A stretch of DNA of 48,792 bases, taken from positions 1 to 48,792 of the IMG/VR virus record IMGVR_UViG_3300045243_000038. One strand, given 5' to 3'. Positions within the stretch are counted from its first letter, which is position 1, and each line of letters starts with the position of its first letter. The notes beneath the pieces were generated by a model. That model saw only the letters and a list, made by a program, of their open reading frames with translations. It did no database searches and had not been told where the DNA came from. The position numbers and the translations under genes are program-made. Shown here in pieces: positions 29,867 through 37,621 of the stretch. The DNA comes from a virus.

Positions 29867-30478
29867 ATGCTGATTCCCAGCGGATTTCTTGAAGCCATCA
29901 ACGCCCAACCGTGGGACGACACCGCGCGCCTCGCTGCGGCCGACTGGTGCGCCGAGCACAAGTTGACCATCGCCGAACAGCAGTTGAGATTGGGTCCGCC
30001 GCCTTTGGGGCTGGCATTTCTTTCCGGCTACGGCTCCGGCTACGGCTCCGGCGACGGCTCCGGCGACGGCTACGGCTACGGCTACGGCGACGGCTACGGC
30101 TCCGGCGACGGCTACGGCGACGGCTCCGGCTACGGCTACGGCTACGGCTACGGCTCCGGCGACGGCTACGGCGACGGCGACGGCGACGGCTTACTCACAC
30201 TCGGAGGGCGTGTTGTGCCAGAAGTCGAAAAGAACCAACTGATCGTCCTGCCCCACGGCTGGGTCATCTGCGGCTATGTGGCCGCACAGACCGGCCCGTA
30301 CTCGTTCCGCGTCCAAAATGCGGTCGTCATCTGCCGCACCGGCGGCGTGCCGTGGGATGAACTCGCGGACGGCAAGCGGCGCGATTCGGCCACTTACCGC
30401 AAGTGGGGCGACATCACCATCGGCCCGCAGTTCGTCATGAGCCGAGAGTGGAAGGGCAAACTACCCGAGGTGAAGTAA
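29867..30478 (+). CDS. TIGR02996-type protein with Gly-Tyr/Ser/Asp repeats
   Basis: The protein has 203 residues from the ATG at 29867. Residues 1-40 match the TIGR02996 repeat-companion domain (FLEAINAQPWDDTARLAAADWCAEH). A 55-residue run of alternating GY, GS and GD pairs follows, and a unique C-terminal domain of about 95 residues (QLIVLPHGWVICGYVAAQ... VWDELADGKRRDSATYRKWG). This architecture is characteristic of Gemmata genomes. A GTG at 29753, overlapping the previous stop, would add 38 residues of poor quality and is less likely. Function unknown. Confidence 0.75.
   Translation: MLIPSGFLEAINAQPWDDTARLAAADWCAEHKLTIAEQQLRLGPPPLGLAFLSGYGSGYGSGDGSGDGYGYGYGDGYGSGDGYGDGSGYGYGYGYGSGDGYGDGDGDGLLTLGGRVVPEVEKNQLIVLPHGWVICGYVAAQTGPYSFRVQNAVVICRTGGVPWDELADGKRRDSATYRKWGDITIGPQFVMSREWKGKLPEVK
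30026..30190 (+). repeat. Hexanucleotide repeat tract GGCTAC/GGCTCC/GGCGAC
   Basis: About 27 units of GGC plus TAC, TCC or GAC in changing order encode the Gly-Tyr/Ser/Asp repeat. Such tracts expand and shrink by slippage, so length should differ between strains. Confidence 0.9.
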
Positions 30479-30651
30479 TGCCACTCGTGATCCGCCGCCG
30501 CATCGGCCAATCGGTCAAGATCGGCGACGTAACCGTGAAGCTCGACAAGATCAGCAACCGCATTGCGGTCCTGGTGATCGACGCCCCCGCATCGGTCCGC
30601 GTGCTGCGGAGCGAACTGCTCGACAAGCCCAAACCCAAAGGTGAGCAATGA
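30478..30651 (+). CDS. csrA: CsrA-type RNA-binding translational regulator
   Basis: The protein has 57 residues from an ATG that overlaps the previous stop as TAATG. The whole CsrA core is present: LVIRRRIGQSVKIGD, VTVKLDKISNRIAVLVIDAP, then SVRVLRSEL, with R44 in the place of the RNA-contacting Arg of bacterial CsrA. CsrA dimers bind GGA in hairpin loops near ribosome sites and block or help translation. In this genome five early start sites carry a hairpin with GGA in the loop. A short Lys/Pro-rich tail follows the fold. Host CsrA mimicry or phage self-regulation are both possible. Confidence 0.85.
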   Translation: MPLVIRRRIGQSVKIGDVTVKLDKISNRIAVLVIDAPASVRVLRSELLDKPKPKGEQ

Positions 30652-30860
30652 GCCGCGAACGAGCCGATCCTGCTTTCCCCGAACGGTGCGACGCGGGCGT
30701 TGACCGCCCCGGCATGACGCTCCGCGACTGGTTCGCGGGGCAAGCCCTCGCGGGCATGCTGGCCGCACCCGGCAACGTCGCGGAAATGGACTGCGGCGAG
30801 CGCGCCCGGTATGCCTACCTCAACGCCGACGCCATGCTCAAAGCACGTGAAGGAGCCTGA
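30648..30860 (+). CDS. Small conserved-type phage protein
   Basis: The protein has 70 residues, start overlapping the csrA stop (ATGA). GMTLRDWFAGQALAGMLA and ARYAYLNADAMLKAR are typical of a small protein widely found in phages of many hosts; its function is not known. Confidence 0.75.
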   Translation: MSRERADPAFPERCDAGVDRPGMTLRDWFAGQALAGMLAAPGNVAEMDCGERARYAYLNADAMLKAREGA

Positions 30861-30862
30861 CC

Positions 30863-31078
30863 ATGCCGCTGATCGATTGTGGCTACTGCGGTGGCTCGGG
30901 CGGTGGCGACGGTCCGCTTCTCGTCTGCCCACACTGCAAGGGCGGCGGGCGCGTCTTCGTGCCAGAGCCGGAACCGGAGCGCGAGGACGACGAGCCGGCC
31001 GATCCCGACGCTACACCCGTTATGCGCGGCGACGATCCCGACGACTTTATCAGCGGTCCGCCCGGCGGGGAGGGTTGA
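30863..31078 (+). CDS. DnaJ-type double zinc-finger protein
   Basis: The protein has 71 residues. Two CxxC motifs (CGYCGGSG, then CPHCKGGG) of the DnaJ cysteine-rich type are followed by an acidic Pro/Glu/Asp tail. It lacks a J domain. It may be a zinc-binding adaptor. Confidence 0.7.
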   Translation: MPLIDCGYCGGSGGGDGPLLVCPHCKGGGRVFVPEPEPEREDDEPADPDATPVMRGDDPDDFISGPPGGEG

Positions 31079-31081
31079 GCA

Positions 31082-31324
31082 ATGGCGTGTCTCACCTGCG
31101 GCCATGCCCTGATGACGCTCGACGTGTGGGATTGGTGCCCGCGCTGCGGCACAGTCCAGACGATCACCGGCCTAGACCCCATGCGCCCGTGTCTCGTGGA
31201 GCGTTGTCGGAAGTTCGAGGAGGAACACAACGGCACCGCATCATTCGATGCCGAAGTCCACGAAGCTTTGCGCAGGCTCGGCATCGCCGAATCCATCAAC
31301 CTTCCGGAGAACCGACCCCAATGA
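31082..31324 (+). CDS. Small zinc-ribbon protein
   Basis: The protein has 80 residues. MACLTCGHAL and WCPRCGTVQ give a CxxC...CxxC ribbon in the first 25 residues; a helical C-terminus follows (AEVHEALRRLGIAESI). It overlaps the ERF gene start by four bases. Confidence 0.7.
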   Translation: MACLTCGHALMTLDVWDWCPRCGTVQTITGLDPMRPCLVERCRKFEEEHNGTASFDAEVHEALRRLGIAESINLPENRPQ

Positions 31325-32082
31325 CCCCGAGCATGAACCCCACGCCCGATGAGCGCGAACAGTTCGAGCGCGAGGCCATCGACAACGACCCAGCCCAACC
31401 CGCAACGTTGCGGGTTGTCGATCGCTCACCCATCGAACTGATCGACGCGGCAATCCAGAAGGGGCTTGACCCGCAGAAGATTCTCGACTGGCACGAGCGG
31501 ATCGAGCGGGGACGCGCTCAGGCCGCCTACGCCGTCGCCATGAACGCTTGCCAGCAGGAGTTACCCGTCGTCCTGCACGACGCGCAGAACTCGTTCCTGA
31601 ACTCGACCTACGCGAGCCTTGAGGGTATCCAGAAGCAAATCAAGATGCTCTGCCTCAAACACGGCTTCAGCCTGTCGTGGGGGGAAGACAGCAGCCCCCG
31701 GCCCGGCTTCGTGCGAATCATCTGCAACGTCATGCACACGGCCGGACACGTTGAGCGGTTCCAAGGCGATTACCCGCTCGATGGGGCCGGGGCGAAGGGC
31801 GGCGCGAACATGAACGCGCTGCAAGGGCGCGTGTCGAGCAACACCTACGCCCAGCGAGACATGCTGCGGTCGATCTTCAATCTGACGATCGCGGGAAAGG
31901 ATCATGACGGGAACGAGTATGTCACGCCCGATGAGATCGCGGCGCTCAACGAACTGATCGGGAAAACGGGAACCGACCTCAAGCGGTTCCTCGCGTGGGC
32001 GGGGGCGGAAACGCTCGACAAGTTGCCTCGGCGGCGGTTCGCCGAGGCGGTCTCGATGCTCGGAAAGAAGGTGAAAACGTGA
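31321..32082 (+). CDS. erf: ERF-family single-strand annealing protein
   Basis: The protein has 253 residues from the ATG at 31321. The ERF core spans about residues 45-195: MNACQQELPVVLHDAQNSFLNSTYASLEGIQKQIKMLCLKHGFSLSWG, GFVRIICNVMHTAGHVERF, then GAKGGANMNALQGRVSSNTYAQRDMLRSIFNL. ERF proteins pair complementary strands in phage recombination and replication. The palindrome encodes residues 27-32 (PATLRV) in the linker before the core. It is followed by a DEDDy exonuclease and a YqaJ-type exonuclease. Confidence 0.88.
   Translation: MTPSMNPTPDEREQFEREAIDNDPAQPATLRVVDRSPIELIDAAIQKGLDPQKILDWHERIERGRAQAAYAVAMNACQQELPVVLHDAQNSFLNSTYASLEGIQKQIKMLCLKHGFSLSWGEDSSPRPGFVRIICNVMHTAGHVERFQGDYPLDGAGAKGGANMNALQGRVSSNTYAQRDMLRSIFNLTIAGKDHDGNEYVTPDEIAALNELIGKTGTDLKRFLAWAGAETLDKLPRRRFAEAVSMLGKKVKT
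31397..31416. repeat. Dispersed palindrome, copy 15 (perfect, inside ERF gene)
   Basis: AACCCGCAACGTTGCGGGTT lies in frame in the N-terminal linker of the ERF protein, read as PATLRV. Confidence 0.95.
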
Positions 32083-32276
32083 ACGGATTGACCAAGCGAG
32101 AACACATCGCTGCCCTCATCATGGCCGGGTTTGCCGCCGAACCGACAACGGGTGTGGTGGATGAGCCACCCTGCCATCATCCGACAACCGAAGCCGCAGC
32201 AAAACGGTGCGCCGAAGTCGCGGTTATTTGGGCTGATGCCTTGATCGCTGAACTCAACAAGGAAACGAAGTCATGA
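32079..32276 (+). CDS. Small hypothetical protein in the recombination cluster
   Basis: The protein has 65 residues from a GTG overlapping the ERF stop (GTGA). Helical with a His/Cys-containing loop (PPCHHPTTEAAAKRCAEVAVIWADALIAEL). Common type of small phage protein beside recombination genes; no function known. Confidence 0.65.
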   Translation: MNGLTKREHIAALIMAGFAAEPTTGVVDEPPCHHPTTEAAAKRCAEVAVIWADALIAELNKETKS

Positions 32277-32854
32277 TCGATCACATCGTTGTTGACGTGG
32301 AAATCCAGAAGACGATTGAGGAGACGCCCGGCGGGTGGGAAGCCACCGACAAGCTCGGGGTGGCTGTGGCGTGTGTGTGGGAGTTCCGAGGCGAGCGGAT
32401 GCGCGTCTACGGCCCCGAGGACGTTCCCGCCTTGCGGGCGCGGCTCCTGAAGGCCGACCGTATCAGCGGCTTCAACATCTGGAAGTTCGATTTCCCGGTC
32501 ATCTGGGGCATCCCCGGCACTGAGCGGGTCAAGGAACTGCTCCCCAAGACTGATGACATCCTTCGCCGAATCTGGATCGAGCTAATGCTTGACCCGGATC
32601 GCTGGACCCGAGATCACGGCGGCTGGTCGCTCGACAAGACGGCAATCGGCACGCTCGGCGTCGGCAAGATCGGCAACGGTGCCGATGCCCCCAAGTGGTT
32701 CCAGGCCGGGCAGATTCAGCGGGTGGTGAACTACTGCTGTGACGATGTGGCGCTTGAACGCGACCTCACCCTCTTCATCGACCGCTACGGGTATGTGGCT
32801 CACAGCCAAACGCACAAGCAACTCTTTCTCTCGCACTGGGAAGGGGGCAAGTAA
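32273..32854 (+). CDS. DEDDy-type 3'-5' exonuclease
   Basis: The protein has 193 residues. Exo I is D8-x-E10 (VVDVEIQK), Exo II is N68...D73 (GFNIWKFDFP) and Exo III is Y154-x3-D158 (YCCDDVALERDL), the layout of DnaQ/PolB-type proofreading nucleases. No polymerase domain is attached. ATGA overlap before and TAATG after show tight coupling with ERF and YqaJ neighbours, which suggests a role in DNA end processing. Confidence 0.8.
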   Translation: MIDHIVVDVEIQKTIEETPGGWEATDKLGVAVACVWEFRGERMRVYGPEDVPALRARLLKADRISGFNIWKFDFPVIWGIPGTERVKELLPKTDDILRRIWIELMLDPDRWTRDHGGWSLDKTAIGTLGVGKIGNGADAPKWFQAGQIQRVVNYCCDDVALERDLTLFIDRYGYVAHSQTHKQLFLSHWEGGK

Positions 32855-33483
32855 TGACGATCATCGACTGCATCCAGTACGATCCGTCGTGGTGGGAGGC
32901 TCGCCGGGGCATCCCCACCGCCAGCGGGTTCGACCGCATCATCACGCCGACCGGCAAGCCCAGCGCTCAGGCCGATGGGTACATTGACGAACTGATTGGG
33001 GATTTGGTTGACCTGCGGCCGAACGCCTTCAGCGAACGCGGCCGGATGGGCACGCCGGAGATGCAGGCCGGCCGCGACGCCGAGCCGGCCGCTCGTGCGT
33101 GGTACGCGCTCGAAAGTGGCGCGGACGTGAAGCAAGTCGGTTTCTGCCTCTCCGACTGCGGGCGCTTCGGCTGCTCACCTGATGGGCTCGTGGGTGATGA
33201 TGGGGTGTTGGAATTGAAATGTCCCATGCTCAAGACGCAATCGAGCTATCTCCGCAAGGCCGAGTTGCCGAACGACTACCGGCCCCAGGTTCACGGGCAC
33301 TTACTCGTCACGGGGCGGAAGTGGGTTGATTTCATGAGTTACGCACCGGGCCTGCCCACGTTCCGCGTCACGGTCGTTCCGGACGAGTACACCGCCAAGC
33401 TCAAGGCCGCGCTCGATGAGTTCCTTGTGCGGTACGCGGAAGCGCTGGCGAAGTTCAACATCAAGCCGAGGTGGCAGGCGTGA
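32854..33483 (+). CDS. YqaJ-type recombination exonuclease
   Basis: The protein has 209 residues. The lambda-exonuclease-like fold is visible: WWEARRGIPTASGFDRIITP, then D110 (SPDGLV), E120-x-K122 (LELKCP) and Q145 (YRPQVHGHLL). It resects a strand to give the single-stranded DNA that the ERF protein anneals, so the two genes form a two-part recombinase. Confidence 0.88.
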   Translation: MTIIDCIQYDPSWWEARRGIPTASGFDRIITPTGKPSAQADGYIDELIGDLVDLRPNAFSERGRMGTPEMQAGRDAEPAARAWYALESGADVKQVGFCLSDCGRFGCSPDGLVGDDGVLELKCPMLKTQSSYLRKAELPNDYRPQVHGHLLVTGRKWVDFMSYAPGLPTFRVTVVPDEYTAKLKAALDEFLVRYAEALAKFNIKPRWQA

Positions 33484-33743
33484 GCAACCTCAATGCTCCC
33501 TTACCAGAACACTCCTTCAACGAAATCAGCGAGGCAATTGGCGTGCTGGTCGGGGCCGCCGTACTTTGTCGCATTCGGGATAAGGCCCAAGCCGAAACAG
33601 TTATCAGGCGACTTGCAACCGCGATACTGCACAAGACCGAATTGCACGAGGACGCCAACCCGGGGCAACTCACCAACGCCGAGGCACGAGCGGCCATCCT
33701 CGCAGCCTGTGACACGCTCAAGGACTATTTGGAAGCCGCATGA
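33480..33743 (+). CDS. Small helical hypothetical protein
   Basis: The protein has 87 residues; the GTG overlaps the previous stop. Helical throughout (EISEAIGVLVGAAVLCRI, ETVIRRLATAILHKTEL, ARAAILAACDTLKDYLEA). Could be a subunit or accessory of the recombination set; not recognised. Confidence 0.65.
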   Translation: MSNLNAPLPEHSFNEISEAIGVLVGAAVLCRIRDKAQAETVIRRLATAILHKTELHEDANPGQLTNAEARAAILAACDTLKDYLEAA

Positions 33744-34156
33744 CCACCACCTACGCCTCACCGCCCGGCTTCCACCGGCACCGCTGCCCCAACCCGGCGT
33801 GCGGGCTGGTGTGGAAACATCGGCACGGTGGCATTGATGACCACCTCTGTCCAGCATGCCGCGCTCGACAGTGGGATGTTTACACCGGCCCCGCGCACCC
33901 CGGCACCCGCGACCCCATGCGCCCGATCCGAAAGGATTCACCCGTGAGCGCTCCCCAGTGGCTTCCCGTCGTCGGTGGCCCGATGGACGGCCGCGACTTC
34001 TGGCTCTCGGACAACCCCCGCGTCGGCCAGATCGTTCGGCTCGGCTCTCAAGCCGAGGCCAAACACGAAGGCGTTTATCGTGTGGCAGAAGCCAGCATGA
34101 GCGGCACGGTCCAAGTTGAGTGGAATCCTCTCGACTTTGGCGACGACGAAGAGTAG
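33740..34156 (+). CDS. Zinc-binding protein with variable C-terminus
   Basis: The protein has 138 residues. An N-terminal ribbon (HRCPNPACGLVWKHRH... LCPACRAR) is followed by a domain reading QWLPVVGGPMDGRDFWLSDN and VEWNPLDFG, a pattern found in many short phage and bacterial proteins of unknown role. It overlaps the preceding stop by four bases. Confidence 0.65.
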   Translation: MTTTYASPPGFHRHRCPNPACGLVWKHRHGGIDDHLCPACRARQWDVYTGPAHPGTRDPMRPIRKDSPVSAPQWLPVVGGPMDGRDFWLSDNPRVGQIVRLGSQAEAKHEGVYRVAEASMSGTVQVEWNPLDFGDDEE

Positions 34157-34164
34157 CGTCACTC

Positions 34165-34184
34165 AACCCGCAACGTTGCGGGTT
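34165..34184. repeat. Dispersed palindrome, copy 16 (perfect)
   Basis: AACCCGCAACGTTGCGGGTT lies 26 bases before the start of the ParB-like gene, in a 54-bp gap. Confidence 0.95.
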
Positions 34185-34210
34185 GGCACTTCTCAACACC
34201 CGAGGCACTT

Positions 34211-35029
34211 ATGGCCGCCACAACCACACTCAAGTTCGACGAGATCGTACTGCACCCCGACCTGCAAGGCCGCAAGCGGATCAGCGACGAGCACGTTGAC
34301 GACATCGCCGAGGCCGTCGAGAAGCGAAAGAAAATCAAGAGGCCGCGCGTGATCCGCGTAACCGACCGCGACAATCAGGTGTTCGCCATCGATCAGCACC
34401 GGGTCAAAGCCTACGGCAAGGTGCAGAAGGTGGTGCCGGTCGTGCTGTTCGAGGGTACTTGGCAGGACGCCCGCGACATGGCGATGTCCTCGAACGTCGA
34501 GCACACCGCGCTCAAGCTCACCACCGACGACAAAGAGCGGATGGTGCGGGAGGCGCTGACGGACCACAACAACTGGTCTGACGGCAAGGTGGCGAAGCAC
34601 ACGGGCACATCGCACACGTTCGTCGCCGAGGTTCGTAAGTCGATCCCCAAGGCCGCCGCCACAACCGAGCGGGTGGGCAGCGACAACAAGGTGCGCCGCA
34701 CGCCCAGCCGCAACGGCGCGACCGTGGGCGGCCGGGGCAAGCGCGGTGGGAAGCCTGATGGGGAAGCCTCAACCCGCAACGCTGCGAGTTCGTTCGACTG
34801 GAAGTTGCTTGAGCAACACTTCGGCTGGCTCAAGCGGGCCGTCGATAACCTGTCGGACTTGGCACTCGCGGCGAGCCTGCCGGCCGGAAAGGAGGGTGAG
34901 GAGCCGGACAAGGAAAAGGTGACCCGTGCCAAGGGGATCGTCAAGGACGAGACGAAGAAGACGCACGCGGCCCTGAACGGGTTCCTGGTGCAAGTGGAGC
35001 GGTGGAAGAGGCGGATTACCCAAACCTGA
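34211..35029 (+). CDS. ParB-like DNA-binding protein
   Basis: The protein has 272 residues. Residues 8-95 look like the ParB/sulfiredoxin domain (FDEIVLHPDLQGRKRISDEHVDDIAEAV, NQVFAIDQHRVKAYG, VPVVLFEGTWQDARDMAMSSNVEH). Residues 105-150 form a helix-turn-helix (DDKERMVREALTDH, SDGKVAKHTGTSHTFVAEVRKS). A linker follows, containing a degenerate palindrome copy, and a charged C-terminus. No ParA gene is found. It may bind the dispersed palindrome, organise the phage genome or act as a nuclease-like regulator. Confidence 0.75.
   Translation: MAATTTLKFDEIVLHPDLQGRKRISDEHVDDIAEAVEKRKKIKRPRVIRVTDRDNQVFAIDQHRVKAYGKVQKVVPVVLFEGTWQDARDMAMSSNVEHTALKLTTDDKERMVREALTDHNNWSDGKVAKHTGTSHTFVAEVRKSIPKAAATTERVGSDNKVRRTPSRNGATVGGRGKRGGKPDGEASTRNAASSFDWKLLEQHFGWLKRAVDNLSDLALAASLPAGKEGEEPDKEKVTRAKGIVKDETKKTHAALNGFLVQVERWKRRITQT
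34771..34790. repeat. Dispersed palindrome, copy 17 (degenerate, inside ParB-like gene)
   Basis: AACCCGCAACGCTGCGAGTT lies in the linker of the ParB-like gene, read as TRNAAS. Confidence 0.85.
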
Positions 35030-35039
35030 AGGAGAGACG

Positions 35040-35222
35040 ATGGCGCAAGGCGAGTTTACCAAGGCCGAATGCGACCACGCGGAACTCTGCCTCCAAGACG
35101 TGATGGAGGCGGTGCCAAAGAAGAAGGCTCGTGAACTGATCGGTAAGTTCAACGACCTGTTCCTGTTCATCGCAGCGGCGAAGAAGGCGGCTCCCCAAAC
35201 ACCCAAGGCGAAGGAGAAGTGA
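35040..35222 (+). CDS. Small helical protein
   Basis: The protein has 60 residues with GGAG before the ATG. Helical (TKAECDHAELCLQDVMEAVP, ARELIGKFNDLFLFIAAAKKA) with a Lys/Pro-rich end. Unknown function. Confidence 0.65.
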   Translation: MAQGEFTKAECDHAELCLQDVMEAVPKKKARELIGKFNDLFLFIAAAKKAAPQTPKAKEK

Positions 35223-35223
35223 C

Positions 35224-35544
35224 ATGACCCGCAAGCGAGCCGGGGCGGTGGATGATCACCCGCAAATCCCGGAGATGCAGGACGAGAAGGACGACGCGCT
35301 CATTGCCGCCGCCAAGCGCTACAACAAGACCTACAACACGATGCGCGACGCGTCGGCCGATTTGCAGGCCAAGGAAGAGGCCGTCAAGAAGATCATGCAC
35401 GAGCGCAACATCCAGAAGTACCGCTACGGGAAGTTGCTCGTGACGCTCGAAAACAAGGAAAAACTCAAGGTCAAGACCGACGTGGAAGACGAGCCGCCGC
35501 CGGCCGAGGGTGAAGCGGAGAGCAACGGCGAAGCCGAGGAGTAA
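35224..35544 (+). CDS. Charged coiled-coil protein
   Basis: The protein has 106 residues. A long charged helix (residues 20-70, DDALIAAAKRYNKTYNTMRDASADLQAKEEAVKKI) is followed by strands and an acidic tail. Similar small proteins precede helicase genes in phages; role unknown. Confidence 0.65.
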   Translation: MTRKRAGAVDDHPQIPEMQDEKDDALIAAAKRYNKTYNTMRDASADLQAKEEAVKKIMHERNIQKYRYGKLLVTLENKEKLKVKTDVEDEPPPAEGEAESNGEAEE

Positions 35545-35547
35545 GTC

Positions 35548-37188
35548 GTGGCTGACTGGCCTTGGCAGCAACGCTCCTGTGATCTCGTCCTGGCCGCCAT
35601 CGCTCGCGGCCAGCGGCGAGTCGTTCTGACGCTCCCGACCGGCATGGGCAAGACGCGCGTTGCGTCCATGCTGGTCGGGCGCTGGCTGGCGGACGGTTTG
35701 GATTCGATCCTCTTCACCAACCGGCGGCTCCTGATCGACCAGCTATCCGACATGATGAATAAGGCCGGCATCCCGCACGGGCTTCGTGCCGCCGGCCATC
35801 ACCCCGAACATCACCACCCGTTCCAGATCGCCAGCTTGCCCACCGAGCATTCCCGCGTGGTCAAGGCGAAGACGTGGGAGACGACGCCGGCCAAGCGTGT
35901 GCTCGTGGATGAAGCGCACTTGCACACGAACAACATGGCCCAGCGGATCATCGGCCTGTACATGGAGCAAGGCGCATCGGTGGTCTACCTGACCGCAACA
36001 CCGATCGGTATGGGCGACGTGGCCGACGAGTTGATTCAACCCAGTTCGCTCGCTGAAGGCCGCGCTCACGGGGCGCTCGTCCTGGCTCGCCACTTCGGGC
36101 CGGACGAACCCGACCTGAAGCAGATCGGCTCGGTGACGTGGAATGATGACAGCGACAAAACCAAATCGCGGCGACTGGTAGGATCGGTGGACGAGCACGG
36201 TGAGCCAGACGTGAAGCTCGTGAAGCTCTACGGCCGCGTCTACGCCAACTGGAAGACGCTCAACCCAGACGGCAAGCCGACGATCCTGTTCGCGCCGGGG
36301 GTGAAGGAGAGCGTGTGGTTCGCCCAGCAGTTCGCGGCTCGCGGCGTGCGAGCGGCCCACATCGACGGCGAAGACGTGTGGGTGGACGGGGAATTCCTTC
36401 GGAGTAGCCGCGCAACCCGCGAGGAGGTGTTGGGTGAAAGTCGAACTGGAACCATCGGTGTTCTATGCAATCGCTTTGTGCTGCGAGAGGGCATTGATGC
36501 GCCGTGGCTTGCTCACGGCATCCTTGCTACCGTGTTTGGAAGCCTCCAATCATACCTCCAATCCGGAGGACGGCTCCTTCGTGCTCACCCTGGTCTGGAA
36601 ACCGTTACCATCCAAGATCACGGAGGGAATTGGTATCGCCACGGAAGCCTCAACGCCGAGCGGACTTGGAACCTCGACTTCACCGCCAACACCCTCGCCG
36701 GGCTGAGGGAAGATCGGATGCGCGAGAAGTTGGACGCCGAGCCCTTCAGATGCCCGCAGTGCGCCATGATCCTCGCCACCCGCCGCTGCCTCAACTGCGG
36801 GTACGTCGTGCCCGTAGGAGTCAAGAGCCGGCCCGTGGTAACGAGTGAGGGGGAGTTGAAGGAACAACGCGGCGACATCTTCCCACCGCGCAGGCGTCGC
36901 ACCCAGCGCGACACGGTGAAGAACTGGACGACGGCATGGTTCCGGGCGTATCAGGCCGGGATGACGTTCCGGCAGGCCGAAACGCTCTTCGCCCGCGAGC
37001 ACTACTACTACCCCGAACGCAACCTGGCGCTCATGCCCAAGGCACACGGCGACTGGTGGCGGCGCGTGAGGGAGGTGGAGAACGACGAACTGATCGGCCC
37101 CGTGCCCGCAACCGTGGCGGGCTGGCGTGCGAAGAAGGAAAACCCGGAACCCGCAACGTTGCGGGTTGAAGGTGAGGAGGATTTCTAA
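35548..37188 (+). CDS. SF2 DEAD/DEAH-type helicase
   Basis: The protein has 546 residues from a GTG with GAGGAG upstream. Motif I is LPTGMGKT (29-36), motif II DEAH (121-124), motif III TATP (149-152), with later motifs in REGIDAPWLAHGILA and QSGGRLLRAHPG. A four-Cys zinc finger follows (C402, C405, C414, C417), then a basic, helical C-terminus. The penultimate residues are palindrome-encoded (PATLRV). It probably unwinds DNA in phage replication, which would otherwise rely on host enzymes, since no polymerase is encoded. Confidence 0.87.
   Translation: MADWPWQQRSCDLVLAAIARGQRRVVLTLPTGMGKTRVASMLVGRWLADGLDSILFTNRRLLIDQLSDMMNKAGIPHGLRAAGHHPEHHHPFQIASLPTEHSRVVKAKTWETTPAKRVLVDEAHLHTNNMAQRIIGLYMEQGASVVYLTATPIGMGDVADELIQPSSLAEGRAHGALVLARHFGPDEPDLKQIGSVTWNDDSDKTKSRRLVGSVDEHGEPDVKLVKLYGRVYANWKTLNPDGKPTILFAPGVKESVWFAQQFAARGVRAAHIDGEDVWVDGEFLRSSRATREEVLGESRTGTIGVLCNRFVLREGIDAPWLAHGILATVFGSLQSYLQSGGRLLRAHPGLETVTIQDHGGNWYRHGSLNAERTWNLDFTANTLAGLREDRMREKLDAEPFRCPQCAMILATRRCLNCGYVVPVGVKSRPVVTSEGELKEQRGDIFPPRRRRTQRDTVKNWTTAWFRAYQAGMTFRQAETLFAREHYYYPERNLALMPKAHGDWWRRVREVENDELIGPVPATVAGWRAKKENPEPATLRVEGEEDF
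37148..37167. repeat. Dispersed palindrome, copy 18 (perfect, inside helicase gene)
   Basis: AACCCGCAACGTTGCGGGTT lies in frame six codons before the helicase stop, encoding PATLRV. Confidence 0.95.
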
Positions 37189-37394
37189 TGGCGAAGACTG
37201 GTGTGGAGGAATTGGCTGAGTGGCTGCATGAGGCCGCTCGTCCAACCCTACTTGAACAGGGTATCGAAACCAAAGCGTTCAAGAAGCTCATGCCCGAACA
37301 CAAAAAGCGGTATTTCGCCGTCGCGCGTCAACTGCTCGAAAACTCTCCGGCTGTTCTCCGCAAAGCTGTGCGGGAACTCGAATCACTGGCGTAA
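37188..37394 (+). CDS. Small helical protein after the helicase
   Basis: The protein has 68 residues; start overlaps the helicase stop as TAATG. Fully helical (GVEELAEWLHEAARPTLLEQG, RYFAVARQLLENSPAVLRKAVRELESL). Unknown. Confidence 0.65.
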   Translation: MAKTGVEELAEWLHEAARPTLLEQGIETKAFKKLMPEHKKRYFAVARQLLENSPAVLRKAVRELESLA

Positions 37395-37405
37395 GGAGGC
37401 ATCTA

Positions 37406-37621
37406 GTGGCAACCTGTTCTAGCTGCGGCGCGGAGATCATCTGGGCAAAGACGGAGAGCGGCAAGGCCATGCCGCTCGACGCCGCCCCGAGCGCCAGCGG
37501 CAACCTGATCCTCACCGATGGCGTGGTGAAGCACGTCGGGCGCGGTTTTGTGGGCTGCTCGAAGTACACGAGTCACTTTGCGACTTGTGCCCAGGCCGAC
37601 CAACACAGGAAGAAAACATGA
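37406..37621 (+). CDS. Small Cys/His phage protein
   Basis: The protein has 71 residues from a GTG with GGAGG upstream. CSSCGAEIIWAKTESGKAMPLDAAP and YTSHFATCAQADQHR are typical of a small protein family common in phage genomes, likely zinc-binding. Function not known. Confidence 0.72.
   Translation: MATCSSCGAEIIWAKTESGKAMPLDAAPSASGNLILTDGVVKHVGRGFVGCSKYTSHFATCAQADQHRKKT

Noticed and set aside
30026-30190. Hexanucleotide tract as a non-coding satellite or CRISPR
   Set aside because: It stays in frame with a TIGR02996 domain before and a unique domain after it.
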